Origin: MGBC163016 sp964631345
GTDB taxonomy: Bacteria; Actinomycetota; Coriobacteriia; Coriobacteriales; Eggerthellaceae
Assembly: GCA_964631345.1 (NCBI GenBank)
Contig: CAZVWE010000004.1
Coordinates: 1 to 64,000 of the forward strand
Direction of reading: 5' to 3'
DNA length: 64,000 bases
Below are positions 1 to 8,625 of the stretch, piece after piece. A program made the translations under genes and the position numbers. Position 1 is the stretch's first letter. Each line of letters starts with the position of its first letter. The notes under the pieces were generated by a model. That model saw only the letters and a list, made by a program, of their open reading frames with translations. It had not been told where the DNA came from and made no database searches.

Positions 1-51
1 CCTAGATAGCTGGCACCAAAAACCAGAGTCCTGCCGTTGGACGATACCCCA
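1..51 (-). tRNA. tRNA-Gln (anticodon TTG), 3' part outside window
   Basis: The reverse complement begins TGGGGTATCGTCC, the classic tRNA-Gln acceptor and D-arm start. It continues with an anticodon arm of stem CTGGT/GCCAG around the loop TTTTGGT, giving anticodon TTG. The T-arm and 3' acceptor strand lie before base 1, so only about two thirds of the gene is visible. It is co-oriented with tRNA-Lys 52 bases upstream on the same strand, suggesting a tRNA cluster. Confidence 0.9.
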
Positions 52-102
52 GCATAAATATGGTTTGGAAAAATCATCGACCAAACCTGCACGCTAAAAA
101 AG

Positions 103-178
103 TGGTGGGCCGTGAGGGAATCGAACCCGCGACCTTGGGATTAAAAGTCCCCTGCTCTACCAACTGAGCTAACGGCCC
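103..178 (-). tRNA. tRNA-Lys (anticodon TTT)
   Basis: A complete 76-nt cloverleaf on the minus strand. The acceptor pairs GGGCCGT with ACGGCCC, the D-arm contains AGCTCAGTTGGTAGAGC, the anticodon loop is CTTTTAA (TTT), the T-loop is GTTCGAATC, and the CCA end is encoded. It decodes Lys AAA/AAG. It lies just upstream of a tRNA-Gln on the same strand and may be co-transcribed with it. Confidence 0.97.
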
Positions 179-380
179 AAAAGACGTGCAAGCACGTATT
201 GTAACTATGTGCGTCAATCCGGTCAAACAAACTTGAATCTCGGCATAAAAATTCGGCGGCTAAACAACGAATTTTAATCGCCGTTCGTGTCACCTTTCTT
301 TCAAAACCAACAAAGGGAAACTATATATCGCGACAAGCTCTAGAATGGATGTCGGCAACTAAACTCCCAAGGAGGCACAT

Positions 381-800
381 ATGGCGTTTGAAAAGATACT
401 GGTTGCATATGATGGATCTGCTGCATCGGAAAAAGCACTAGACATCGTAGAAGGTATTACAGAGATAAGGCCTGACATCAACGTTATTATTGTGCACGTC
501 GTTAGGCTTTTCTCAACAGGCACCGCTGCCGGCGGCATGGATACGATGATCTTAGATGACGTCTCTGAAATTAATGAAAAACTCAAAGACATCTCTGAGA
601 GATTCCCAAATGTATCGCATCGTTTGCTCAAAGGTACATCACCTGCTGACTTGATAGTTGAATGCGCAAAGAATGAAGGATGCGATTTGATCGTCATGGG
701 AAGCCGTGGTAAAGGCGGCGTCAAGGGATATCTCGGATCAGTCAGCTATGCAGTTACTAAAGAATCTCCAATTACGGTAATGATTGCCAAAGAAAGCTAA
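381..800 (+). CDS. Universal stress protein, UspA family
   Basis: This 139-residue single-domain protein has the Usp fold signature. It opens with a beta strand and an Asp-Gly-Ser phosphate contact (KILVAYDGS, residues 5-13). Near the C-terminus is the ATP-binding glycine motif VMGSRGKGG...LGSVS (about 105-122), close to the family pattern G-x2-G-x8/9-G-S, so an ATP-binding type is likely. A good Shine-Dalgarno (AAGGAGG, about 369-375) precedes the ATG. It stands 14 bases before an MFS permease, probably in the same transcript. The exact stress it answers cannot be read from sequence. Confidence 0.92.
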   Translation: MAFEKILVAYDGSAASEKALDIVEGITEIRPDINVIIVHVVRLFSTGTAAGGMDTMILDDVSEINEKLKDISERFPNVSHRLLKGTSPADLIVECAKNEGCDLIVMGSRGKGGVKGYLGSVSYAVTKESPITVMIAKES

Positions 801-814
801 AGCCGGTTTTGTAA

Positions 815-2251
815 ATGTCTCATAAGAAGACAGAACAAGTTAAAGCAACTCGAGCATCAAATCAAACTGCCAGCAACGCTACGCATACAGTAAATAAGCT
901 GTGGACGAAGAATTTCGTCATAGGCACACTGCTTAATTTTATAATCTACTGCAATTATTTCATGCTGATGGTAATCATGACAGCGTATGCCATCAAAGTT
1001 TACGATGCGCCTGATTCACTAGCAGGTTTATGCGCTAGCGTTTTCATCATCGGAACATTAGTTGCACGTTTTGCAATAACTCCCATAATGGCGAAAATCG
1101 GACGTAAGGTAACACTGTTTGCAGGCGCTTGCATACTGATTGTATTTACCGCTTTTTATCTCATCCCAATGCCGCTAGAGCTACTTATAACCACAAGATT
1201 CTTTCATGGTTTTGGATACGGAATAGCCTCAACTGCAATAGCCACAATCGTAACATCTATTGTTCCGCCCGAGCGTAAAGGCGAAGGAATCGGCTATTAC
1301 ATGCTCGCATCGACTGTAGGTGCTGCTATTGGTCCTTTTATTGGCGTTATGGTTTCAAAGAACGCAGGATATGTTCCACTTTTCGCTATAGCTTTAATAG
1401 ATGCAATAGCAGCCATTCCTTGCATAATTGCAATTCATACACCTGAACCGGAAAAGAACAAGGACAAGGACAAGAAATTCCAAGTTACGCAAATGACTGA
1501 CAAGACCATGGCGCTTGAGGCAATTGAATCTTCAGAAGATGAACTTGCAGCAGGTATTATAAATGCACCCATTGAATCAAAGCGAGAAATGAATGTTGGT
1601 GAAAAACTAGAAAACAAAGACTTACGACAACCTTCCACTGCCATGGAGGCAAAAATAGTCGAAAAATTCCAAGGCTCTCGTATCTCATATTTCATTGAAG
1701 TACCAGTGCTTCCAATCTCTGTTGTTTGTGGACTTTTATTTTTTGGATACTCAAGTCTTCTTACATTTCTAACGCCTTATGCAGATAAAATTGGACTTGC
1801 ACGTGCAGCTGGTGTGTTCTTTATTGTTTATGCAATCATCATGTTTTTAACGCGTCCATTTATGGGAAGGGTTTTCGATAGACGCGGCCCTCATGTAGTT
1901 ATGGTGCCTGCCTTCATTTCATTTACAGCATCGATGGTAATGCTTGCATTTGCAAGCAACGATTGGATGATCTTGGGATCAGCAGCACTTGCAGGATTCG
2001 GAGTTGGCACAGTGCAATCCTGTGGAATGGCCATGGCTGTTAGGGTAACTCCCGACGAGCGCATAAGTCTCGCAAACGCAACTTACCACATCATGTTAGA
2101 TGCGGGTGTGGGAATAGGGCCATTACTTCTAGGTCTTGTAACACCCATTATTGGATACAGCATGATGTATGTATGCATGGCAGTACTTGGAGTTGTTGCT
2201 CTTACTCTGTTTTTAATAGTCGCAAAAACTGAGACTCAAGCTAGTCTTTAG
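815..2251 (+). CDS. Major facilitator superfamily permease
   Basis: A 478-residue polytopic membrane protein with the 6+6 helix layout of MFS carriers. Conserved loop signatures are seen between TM2 and TM3 (KIGRKVTLFAG, about 106-116) and again in the second half (GRVFDRRGPHVV, about 351-362). The long charged central loop (about 215-290, rich in Glu, Lys and Asp) is larger than usual. The N-terminus has about 25 polar residues before TM1. No strong SD precedes the ATG, so translation may be coupled to uspA, which ends 14 bases earlier. It is probably a drug or metabolite exporter; the substrate is not assignable. It ends converging on, and overlapping by 4 bases, the HD-domain gene. Confidence 0.85.
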   Translation: MSHKKTEQVKATRASNQTASNATHTVNKLWTKNFVIGTLLNFIIYCNYFMLMVIMTAYAIKVYDAPDSLAGLCASVFIIGTLVARFAITPIMAKIGRKVTLFAGACILIVFTAFYLIPMPLELLITTRFFHGFGYGIASTAIATIVTSIVPPERKGEGIGYYMLASTVGAAIGPFIGVMVSKNAGYVPLFAIALIDAIAAIPCIIAIHTPEPEKNKDKDKKFQVTQMTDKTMALEAIESSEDELAAGIINAPIESKREMNVGEKLENKDLRQPSTAMEAKIVEKFQGSRISYFIEVPVLPISVVCGLLFFGYSSLLTFLTPYADKIGLARAAGVFFIVYAIIMFLTRPFMGRVFDRRGPHVVMVPAFISFTASMVMLAFASNDWMILGSAALAGFGVGTVQSCGMAMAVRVTPDERISLANATYHIMLDAGVGIGPLLLGLVTPIIGYSMMYVCMAVLGVVALTLFLIVAKTETQASL

Positions 2252-2850
2252 GCGTCTTTAGGCCATTCGTCTTTATCTGGAGCAAAACTCCTCATAGCCT
2301 CAATCGTGCGGGCAAACAGGTCATCCAATTCCCAACCAAGCATTTGAGCACCACTTATTATGACTTCGCGGTCAACTCCTGCAGCAAATCTTTTGTCTTT
2401 AAACTTCTTTTTCAAAGACTTGACTTCAAAATCCATAACGCTTTTCGAAGGACGCATTATGATGGCAGCACCAATAAGACCCGTTAGCTCCTCTGTTGCA
2501 AATAGGATTTTCTCCATCTGGAGCTCAGGTTTCGGCAAATCTGGATTAAAGTCCGATGTGTGGCTCTGTATTGCTCGAATTACTTCCGGAGTTGCTCCCG
2601 CCTCTTCAAGCCATGGAGTTGCATAAAGTGTGTGCATCTCAGGCTCATCGTCGTGCTCTTCCCAATCAAGATCGTGAAGCAGCCCAACGATTCCCCAAAA
2701 CTCTTCGTTTTCTGGATCAAACTCACGTGCAAAATAACGCATGGTTTGCTCAACAGTTTCACCATGCTCAATATGAAAAGGCTCTTTATTGTGCTCTTGT
2801 AAAAGACTGAATGCTTCTTCGCGTGATAATCCAGCATCTAGCTTTGACAT
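2248..2850 (-). CDS. HD-domain phosphohydrolase-like protein
   Basis: A 200-residue cytoplasmic protein with a metal-dependent HD motif. An early His (HIEHGETVEQTMRYF, about 26-40) is followed by LLHDLDWEEH at 57-66, where H59-D60 is the HD doublet, and a later His (SHTSDF). This matches the small uncharacterised HD hydrolases found near the C-terminus of other bacterial metabolic operons. It is likely a nucleotide phosphohydrolase, but the substrate is unknown. The SD-like AGGGACACG lies just upstream of the ATG. Confidence 0.8.
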   Translation of the reverse strand: MSKLDAGLSREEAFSLLQEHNKEPFHIEHGETVEQTMRYFAREFDPENEEFWGIVGLLHDLDWEEHDDEPEMHTLYATPWLEEAGATPEVIRAIQSHTSDFNPDLPKPELQMEKILFATEELTGLIGAAIIMRPSKSVMDFEVKSLKKKFKDKRFAAGVDREVIISGAQMLGWELDDLFARTIEAMRSFAPDKDEWPKDA

Positions 2851-2950
2851 ATTCGTGTCCCTCCAAATTGCACTTGTAATTACAGATTAACACTCATTAT
2901 GTAACCCAAATTATTTACAACATCAGTCTAACTGCATTTTGAGACAAGAA

Positions 2951-3946
2951 TTAAAAGATAAATGTAATCCCTGTAAGATTCACGATAACGCCACTTATGA
3001 TTCCAATCGCAAACAACAAAACAATTATGGCTACATTTTGTTTCCAATGTCTATTTGTACGCACCAAAACCAGAAGTCCAACTCCTGCCGCAACTAATAA
3101 ACCAGAAAGCATAGCACCCGCACCAAGAGCGCCTTCTACATATAATTCAGCAATTACAACACTAGCTGCACAGTTTGGAATAAGCCCAACTAATGCAGAT
3201 ATAACTACTGAAAAATGAGGATTAGCTTGCATAAAATCAGTGAGAACATCTTCGCCTACAACTTCAAGGACAGTATTTAAAACAATAGTGATAATAAAAA
3301 TGAACACTATAACTTGAACAGTATGCTTAAGTGCACTTTTTAAGATGCTTTTCCAACCATGATCATGGGAATGATCGTGGCTATGGTGTTCATGATTGCA
3401 TCCATAAGAACAGTCATCTGCATGCTCATATACGAGTTCAGGGTTTTGTTTACAGGTATCGCAATCCTGAGTGCACCCACAATCATCCTGCTCGCACAAT
3501 TCATGAATACGCAAAGGCTCATGACCTTTGCGTAAAAGACGAATTATAAAATCAATCAAAAAGCCACAGATGATTCCGATGCCAACTTTTGTCGCCATGA
3601 TTGCCAAAACAGTAGGAAGCGGAACTTGACCTGCCAAAAAAATTGGAAGCATCTCATCTGATGTAGACAAAAATACAGCAAACAAAGTCCCTAAAGTAAT
3701 TACACGACCTGCATATAAAGTTGCAGATACAGCAGAAAAACCACACTGAGGAACTACACCTAAAAGTGACCCAACAGCCGGTCCTGCAGCTCCAGCTTTA
3801 GAAATTGCAACTTGTGTTTTCTTGCCAGTTTTATGCTCAAGCCATTCCATCAACACGTAAGTCAGATAAAGAAATGGAATGAGATACAACGTATCGGCAA
3901 GCGAATGCTCTAAAACGTGCTCTGCTATGTGAAGTGCTTCATCCAT
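2951..3946 (-). CDS. Putative multi-TM heavy-metal exporter (ArsP_2 / putative manganese transporter type)
   Basis: A 331-residue integral membrane protein with about 10 predicted helices in two halves. Each half contains a similar conserved segment: GSLLGVVPQCGFSAVSA at about 59-75, and LVGLIPNCAASVV in the second half. This internal symmetry and the paired Pro-x-Cys motifs are typical of the 10-TM putative metal exporters of the ArsP_2 type. A cytoplasmic loop (about 141-198) is packed with Cys and His (CGCTQDCDTC, then a HEHHSHDHSHDHG run), an evident soft- or transition-metal binding segment. It lies downstream of groEL, separated by a terminator. The exported ion (Mn, Zn, Ni or As) is not settled. 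Confidence 0.75.
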   Translation of the reverse strand: MDEALHIAEHVLEHSLADTLYLIPFLYLTYVLMEWLEHKTGKKTQVAISKAGAAGPAVGSLLGVVPQCGFSAVSATLYAGRVITLGTLFAVFLSTSDEMLPIFLAGQVPLPTVLAIMATKVGIGIICGFLIDFIIRLLRKGHEPLRIHELCEQDDCGCTQDCDTCKQNPELVYEHADDCSYGCNHEHHSHDHSHDHGWKSILKSALKHTVQVIVFIFIITIVLNTVLEVVGEDVLTDFMQANPHFSVVISALVGLIPNCAASVVIAELYVEGALGAGAMLSGLLVAAGVGLLVLVRTNRHWKQNVAIIVLLFAIGIISGVIVNLTGITFIF

Positions 3947-3972
3947 AAATCAAAATTCTACCCCAACATTAA

Positions 3973-4016
3973 AAGGGAGATCTCAAACGAGATCTCCCTT
4001 TGCCTAATCGTTAGGC
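3973..4016 (-). terminator. Tandem hairpin terminator after groEL
   Basis: A perfect 12-bp inverted repeat with a 4-base loop (arms 3973-3984 and 3989-4000, loop AAAC). On the minus strand it is followed by TTTTAATGTT. A second small hairpin (arms 4002-4007 and 4011-4016, GCCTAA/TTAGGC) sits immediately before it. It falls between the groEL stop and the next minus-strand gene, so it most likely ends the groESL transcript. Confidence 0.85.
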
Positions 4017-4117
4017 CTTTGTCTTTTAAGCAACTATTTAATCATACAAGGCATTAACGACTCCGAGTTTTAGTCACGCCTTAATGCTTAAGACAAACCT
4101 TCTCTTAGAGAATTCTC

Positions 4118-5743
4118 TTAGTACATTCCACCACCAGCAGCTGCACCTGCAAGAGCGCTTAGATCTGGGCCTTCTTGCGGAATCTCATTGATAGTAGCTT
4201 CAGTAATGAGAATAAGGCTTGCAACAGATGCTGCAGATTGAAGAGCAGTGCGTGTAACCTTTACAGGGTCATTTACACCCATTTTGATCATTTCGCCCCA
4301 CTCGCCAGTCTTGTAATCGCGACCTATGCCGTTTTTAGCTTTCCTGACCTCTGCAACTTCAACGCTTCCTTCGTATCCTGCATTTTCTGCAATCACACGA
4401 AGTGGAGCTTCAAGTGCGCGGCGAACGATGTTGACGCCAACCTCTTCATCAGCGTCAAGTTGCAGCTTATCAAGAACTGGAATTGCATTGATAAGTGCAA
4501 CTCCACCACCTGGAACAATGCCCTCTTCGACAGCTGCACGTGTTGCCTGAAGAGCATCCTCGATGCGAGATTTCTTCTCTTTGAGCTCAGACTCAGTTGC
4601 TGCTCCTACCTTCAAAACTGCGACACCACCAGAAAGCTTCGAGAGTCTTTCTTGTAGTTTCTCGCGATCAAATTCGCTTTCTGTACGATCAAGTTCAGCT
4701 TTGATCTGATTGATACGTGCAGTGATGTCTTTTTTCTTGCCTGCACCATCAACGATAAGAGAGTTATCTTTTGTAACCTTTACAGTTTTTGCAGTACCCA
4801 TCATGTCGATAGTTGCATCTGCAAGGGTCATACCAAAGTCCTTGTCGATAACTTGTGCGCCCGTAACGGCTGCAATGTCTTCAAGAATGCGTTTTCTACG
4901 ATCACCAAATCCAGGAGCTTTAATAGCAACAACATTTAGGGTTCCGCGAAGTTTGTTCAGAAGAAGTGTTGCGAGTGCTTCACCGTCAACATCTTCTGCA
5001 ACCAAGAATAGTGGACGCCCACTTCTCATAACCTCTTCAAGTAGCGGAATGAAGTCTTGAACGTTTGAAACCTTCTGATCTGTAAGCATGATAAATGGAT
5101 CTTTGAGAACTGCTTCCATCTTCTCCATATCAGTTGCCATATAAGGAGAGATGTAGCCACGGTCATACTGCATACCCTCAACGATGTCCATCTCAAGACC
5201 AAATGTTTGGCTTTCTTCAACGCTGATTGCGCCGTCTTTGCCAACTGCAGCCATTGCCTCTGCAATTTTTTCACCGATTACTGCATCGCCTGCAGAAATG
5301 GTTCCAACATTTGCAATTTGTTCTTTTGTAGACACGTTTTTGGATGCCTTTTTGATTGCTTCAACAACCTTTTCAGTTGCCTGCTCAATGCCACGACGAA
5401 TCGCAAGTGCATCAGATCCTGCGGTTACGTTCTTAAGGCCGTCTTGCACAATAACATCAGCAAGAAGAGTTGCTGTTGTGGTGCCATCGCCTGCTACATC
5501 GTTTGTCTTTACAGCAACTTCGCGAACGAGCTGAGCGCCCATATTCTCGATTGGGTCTTCTAGGTCAACCTCTTTTGCAACAGTAACGCCATCGTTTGTG
5601 ATAAGCGGTGCACCATAAGATTTCTCAAGTGCAACATAGCGACCCTTAGGTCCAAGCGTTACCTTAACAGCATCTGATAGCTTGCTAACTCCATTGGCAA
5701 GTCCAGTCCTTGCATCAACATCGAACTTGATTTCCTTTGCCAT
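4118..5743 (-). CDS. groEL: 60-kDa chaperonin GroEL
   Basis: A 541-residue, full-length group I chaperonin. It has the nucleotide-binding segment DGTTTATLLADV (about 86-97), the apical substrate-binding domain in the middle, and the flexible GGM-type tail (GGGMY). It forms the double heptameric ring that folds cytosolic proteins with GroES. It follows groES by 44 bases and shares the CIRCE-controlled promoter upstream of groES, so it should be repressed by HrcA (not in this window). The SD AAAGGAAA precedes the ATG. Confidence 0.98.
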   Translation of the reverse strand: MAKEIKFDVDARTGLANGVSKLSDAVKVTLGPKGRYVALEKSYGAPLITNDGVTVAKEVDLEDPIENMGAQLVREVAVKTNDVAGDGTTTATLLADVIVQDGLKNVTAGSDALAIRRGIEQATEKVVEAIKKASKNVSTKEQIANVGTISAGDAVIGEKIAEAMAAVGKDGAISVEESQTFGLEMDIVEGMQYDRGYISPYMATDMEKMEAVLKDPFIMLTDQKVSNVQDFIPLLEEVMRSGRPLFLVAEDVDGEALATLLLNKLRGTLNVVAIKAPGFGDRRKRILEDIAAVTGAQVIDKDFGMTLADATIDMMGTAKTVKVTKDNSLIVDGAGKKKDITARINQIKAELDRTESEFDREKLQERLSKLSGGVAVLKVGAATESELKEKKSRIEDALQATRAAVEEGIVPGGGVALINAIPVLDKLQLDADEEVGVNIVRRALEAPLRVIAENAGYEGSVEVAEVRKAKNGIGRDYKTGEWGEMIKMGVNDPVKVTRTALQSAASVASLILITEATINEIPQEGPDLSALAGAAAGGGMY

Positions 5744-5787
5744 CGATATTTCCTTTCAGTTATATAAAGTATCCGATTGTTTAAAAT

Positions 5788-6075
5788 CTATTCGAAAACT
5801 GCATATATATCGTCTGCGCGAATGATCAAGACCTCTTCATCATCGCAAACAATTTCGTTTCCACCATACTTGCTAAAAACAACACGGTCGTTTTTCTTAA
5901 CCGGCATCGGTAGAGGTTTGCCATCATCGCCCATCTTGCCAGGTCCTACAGCGATAACCTTTCCTGTTTGCGGCTTTTCCTTTGTGTCAGTTGCAAGGAA
6001 TAGTCCTGAAGAGGTTGTCTGCTCAGCCTCATCTGGCTTGATGATTACTCGGTCGCCTAATGGCTTCAACTTCAT
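5788..6075 (-). CDS. groES: 10-kDa co-chaperonin GroES
   Basis: A 95-residue protein starting MKLKPLGDRVIIKP, with the mobile loop (about 17-34, TTSSGLFLATDTKEKP) and the conserved VGPGKM and KNDRVVFSKYGGNE blocks. It caps the GroEL cylinder. The SD GAAAGGAAGG lies upstream of the ATG. It is first in the groES-groEL operon, about 110 bases after a CIRCE element. Confidence 0.98.
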   Translation of the reverse strand: MKLKPLGDRVIIKPDEAEQTTSSGLFLATDTKEKPQTGKVIAVGPGKMGDDGKPLPMPVKKNDRVVFSKYGGNEIVCDDEEVLIIRADDIYAVFE

Positions 6076-6185
6076 AACTTGTCCTTCCTTTCGATTTTAA
6101 TTGTTTTCGTACCTCGCGTCCGCATGGCTAATTCTTGTTATGGAAATTCTTGTGAATCCTCACGCACATTCCTCTTAACAAGAAA

Positions 6186-6212
6186 TTAGCACTCATACGC
6201 CACGAGTGCTAA
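6186..6212 (-). promoter_or_regulatory. CIRCE operator (HrcA site)
   Basis: A perfect canonical CIRCE: TTAGCACTC, 9-base spacer, GAGTGCTAA. It lies in the 5' leader region between the promoter and groES. The HrcA repressor is expected to bind here and release on heat shock. Confidence 0.97.
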
Positions 6213-6225
6213 AGCTCAATGGGAT

Positions 6226-6253
6226 ATATTAGCGCACGATTTTCACATTGCAA
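6226..6253 (-). promoter_or_regulatory. Probable groESL promoter
   Basis: On the minus strand a -35-like TTGCAA (6253-6248) is separated by 16 bases from a -10-like TAATAT (6231-6226). The CIRCE begins 13 bases further on, where the transcript would start. The arrangement promoter-CIRCE-groES is the usual one. The assignment rests on motif match only. Confidence 0.65.
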
Positions 6254-6432
6254 GAGTTTTTCTAATTTGTTTACATCGCGCATAAACAAATGCAGAATTT
6301 CTGCGTATGAACGCGTATGGGTGCGTATTGACATTCTCAAGTATGATTCCCAAACATTGAAACTCCCAAGAAGAATTCCAAGCATTAAAAATCAGCCAAT
6401 ATCAGACACAATACGGCACAGATTCCAGCTAC

Positions 6433-6491
6433 ACACTTGGAACTACAAAACCACTTTCTACCTATACACTTGGGACTACAAAGCCACTTTC
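6433..6491. repeat. 33-bp tandem duplication of the response-regulator 3' end
   Basis: A 26-base segment occurs twice with period 33 (6433-6458 and 6466-6491, 24 of 26 identical). The second copy is the last part of the response-regulator gene. The first copy lies just past its stop and, read in the same frame, encodes the same nine residues ESGFVVPSV followed by another TAG. Confidence 0.85.
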
Positions 6492-7157
6492 ATATGCAAA
6501 GACTACAAGTTGCGCTCTATCATGAGTGTTGGTCTTTTGCATGATACGTGCAATGTGAGTCTTTACAGTTGCAGGAGAAATTACAAGTTCTTCCGAAATC
6601 GCATCGTTTCCAAATCCCTTTGCGACAAGCTTTAGGATTTCTCGCTCGCGTTCGGTTAAAGACTCAATGCGCTCTTCGGATTCTTTGTCTGCATAAGACA
6701 TTGCCTGTGTTGATGCAACCATCCCGGCATTCGCAAATGCGCCAGCAAGTCGTTTCATAACCGATGGCTGAACAATTGCTCCCCCAAGAGCCACAATATT
6801 AATAGCAGCAGCTATGTCATCAGGATCAGCGTCTTTTAGCAAAAATCCACTGGCATTAGCAGAGAGTGCATCAAAGGCATATTGGTCAAAATCGAAAGTC
6901 GTAAGAACCAACACATGCGTATCTTTAAGTAAAGGATTTGCGGCAATTGCACGCGTAGCCTCAATGCCATCCATCTTTGGCATCCGTACATCCATAAGAA
7001 CTACATCTGGCTTTAACCTGAGAGCTTCATCTATTGCTTGCTGTCCATCGTTTGCAACCCCTACCACTTGAATTTCAGGATAGGTAGAAAGTATTGCCTT
7101 ATATCCGCTTCGAACAAGCTCTTGGTCATCTACGACAAGTACCCGTATCCTATCCAT
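6462..7157 (-). CDS. Two-component response regulator, NarL/LuxR family
   Basis: A 231-residue transcription factor. The receiver domain (1-120) carries the acidic pair D10-D11, the phospho-acceptor D56 (VVLMDVRMPKMDG), and the T/K switch residues (VLTTFD...LLKDA). A linker leads to a LuxR-type helix-turn-helix (about 165-225, LTEREREILKLVAKGFGNDAI...SPATVKTHIARI). Its start overlaps the end of the kinase gene by 8 bases, so the two are translationally coupled partners. The C-terminal codons are duplicated beyond the stop (see repeat). Target genes are unknown; the iteron array upstream of the kinase is one candidate site. Confidence 0.93.
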   Translation of the reverse strand: MDRIRVLVVDDQELVRSGYKAILSTYPEIQVVGVANDGQQAIDEALRLKPDVVLMDVRMPKMDGIEATRAIAANPLLKDTHVLVLTTFDFDQYAFDALSANASGFLLKDADPDDIAAAINIVALGGAIVQPSVMKRLAGAFANAGMVASTQAMSYADKESEERIESLTEREREILKLVAKGFGNDAISEELVISPATVKTHIARIMQKTNTHDRAQLVVFAYESGFVVPSV

Positions 7158-8553
7158 CTAAGCTCTCCTTAAAAGCATTGGTTCCGCTCGAGGTTTCACT
7201 AGAGACTCCACTCGAGGTTCCACTCGATCCAGCAATTGGAATTTTCACAAGTATGCAAGTTCCCGATCCTGGCGCACTTTCTATAGAAAATGATCCCCCC
7301 AAAACATTTGCGCGTTCGTTCATTCCTTCTACCCCATGACCACCTGATGTGGTACTTATCTCATCATTTACATGGCCATTCAGCGGAAACTCAGCAATGC
7401 CTTGTCCATCATCTTCAATACAAATACACGCCATATTATTTTCTGTCCAAAGCCTAATCTTTGCTTTCTCCGCATGTGAATGTCGAAGGATATTGGTTAC
7501 AGCCTCACGTGCTATTCCGTATAAAGCGATATCTATATAAGCAGGTACTTGTGCCTTATTAAAAGCTGTCGTGTCAAGCGAACAATCAATTCCTGCCGCT
7601 TGCAGATAATCAACAAGATCGTTCATTTGTGCGGTTCCTTTTGTGGGCTCTTTTTCAGCGTCAGAATCTCCCACCGCATCACGTGATCCTTCAGAGCGCA
7701 GAACCCCAACCATCGCGCGCATTTCATCTAACGCCTCTTTTGAGGTTTTTCTTACATTTTGTATTGCCTCTTTTGCAGCTTCGGGATCTGTATCAATAAC
7801 TCGCTCAGCCAAGGCCGCCTGAATACTTACAGCGGATAGCGAATGTGCTGTTATATCGTGGACTTCTCGAGCAATACGAACCCTCTCTGCTTCAACACGA
7901 CGTCTAGCTTCAGTGTCTCGTGTACGTTCGGCCTCGACCGCACGCTTCTCTTCACTAGCACGCAATTTCTCAGCTTCTATCGCACGCGCTTCAACAGCTT
8001 GCGCATACTCTTGCCTACTATGTAGGGCATATCCTGCAAACGCAACAGCTACCGTAAATGCAGCATTTTGTAATACATAGAGAGTTGTAAGTGCAGTAGT
8101 TTGACCTAAATATGGGACAAGCAACACAATAACAAGTGTGATAGCTGAAGCTGCTATCGTTTCAGTTCTTCCACGTTCATATGTAAGAGTAAAAAGCGAT
8201 ACGAGCAGTGCCGCAGAAACGCCTGCTGGCCATGAAAACAAAATCCATCCCAAAAGAGTAATCACAAGTACAGGCCAAGGCAGCTTGCGCCTAAAAACTA
8301 ACGGCAAACACGTTATTAGAGTTGCAATTACCGCACCTGTAGAAGGCACGATAGATTTAATCCCAAGAATTCTTCGAGTGAAATCATCAGGCAGGAACAT
8401 GTTTACCGAAAGAGTCAGCTGAATAAGGCCAAATCCAAATGCGCCAAGTGCAATCACGCAGTCAACTAGCCAATCAACCGATTCCATCTTTGTGTTTTGA
8501 ATGAGTATGTTTCTAAGTTTTTCCACAATAGAAATTATATCCGGTAGGTTCAA
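7150..8553 (-). CDS. Sensor histidine kinase, HisKA_3 type
   Basis: The 467-residue open frame begins at a TTG and has about 5-6 TM helices in the first 178 residues, with no large external sensor domain. A charged coiled coil (about 180-225) leads to the HisKA_3 dimerisation and phosphotransfer helix, with H232 in REVHDITAHSLSAV. The HATPase_c domain has an N-box (REAVTNILRHS, about 349-359), G1 (DDGQGI, 381-386) and G2 (GGHGVEGMNERA). The last 25 residues are a low-complexity (T/V)SSG tail encoded by four 12-bp repeats. It phosphorylates the adjacent NarL-type regulator. Start is uncertain: no good SD is visible before the TTG, and M23 is an alternative. Confidence 0.92.
   Translation of the reverse strand: MNLPDIISIVEKLRNILIQNTKMESVDWLVDCVIALGAFGFGLIQLTLSVNMFLPDDFTRRILGIKSIVPSTGAVIATLITCLPLVFRRKLPWPVLVITLLGWILFSWPAGVSAALLVSLFTLTYERGRTETIAASAITLVIVLLVPYLGQTTALTTLYVLQNAAFTVAVAFAGYALHSRQEYAQAVEARAIEAEKLRASEEKRAVEAERTRDTEARRRVEAERVRIAREVHDITAHSLSAVSIQAALAERVIDTDPEAAKEAIQNVRKTSKEALDEMRAMVGVLRSEGSRDAVGDSDAEKEPTKGTAQMNDLVDYLQAAGIDCSLDTTAFNKAQVPAYIDIALYGIAREAVTNILRHSHAEKAKIRLWTENNMACICIEDDGQGIAEFPLNGHVNDEISTTSGGHGVEGMNERANVLGGSFSIESAPGSGTCILVKIPIAGSSGTSSGVSSETSSGTNAFKESLDG
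7180..7227. repeat. Four 12-bp tandem repeats in the kinase 3' end
   Basis: Four consecutive 12-base units (7180-7191, 7192-7203, 7204-7215 and 7216-7227), variants of GGTTCCACTCGA. On the minus strand they encode (G/E)(T/V)SS repeats forming the C-terminal tail of the sensor kinase, outside its catalytic domain. Confidence 0.85.
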
Positions 8554-8625
8554 TGAATAAACTAATGCATCCTATTGCCACACTTCAACATGCATCATAA
8601 TGGACAAACAAAACCTTAAAAGAAT

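Noticed and set aside
4175..4657. 160-codon plus-strand frame antisense to groEL
   Set aside because: Cys/Ser-rich shadow frame of a well-supported gene.
6219..6635. 138-codon plus-strand frame starting at the groES promoter
   Set aside because: It runs into the response-regulator gene antisense, and the non-overlapping part has no protein-like conservation and covers the promoter.
8554..8599. Fifteen-codon peptide ORF as a possible precursor for the radical SAM enzyme
   Set aside because: Tiny, weak SD, no Cys/Gly pattern or leader-like feature, and it overlaps the kinase promoter region.
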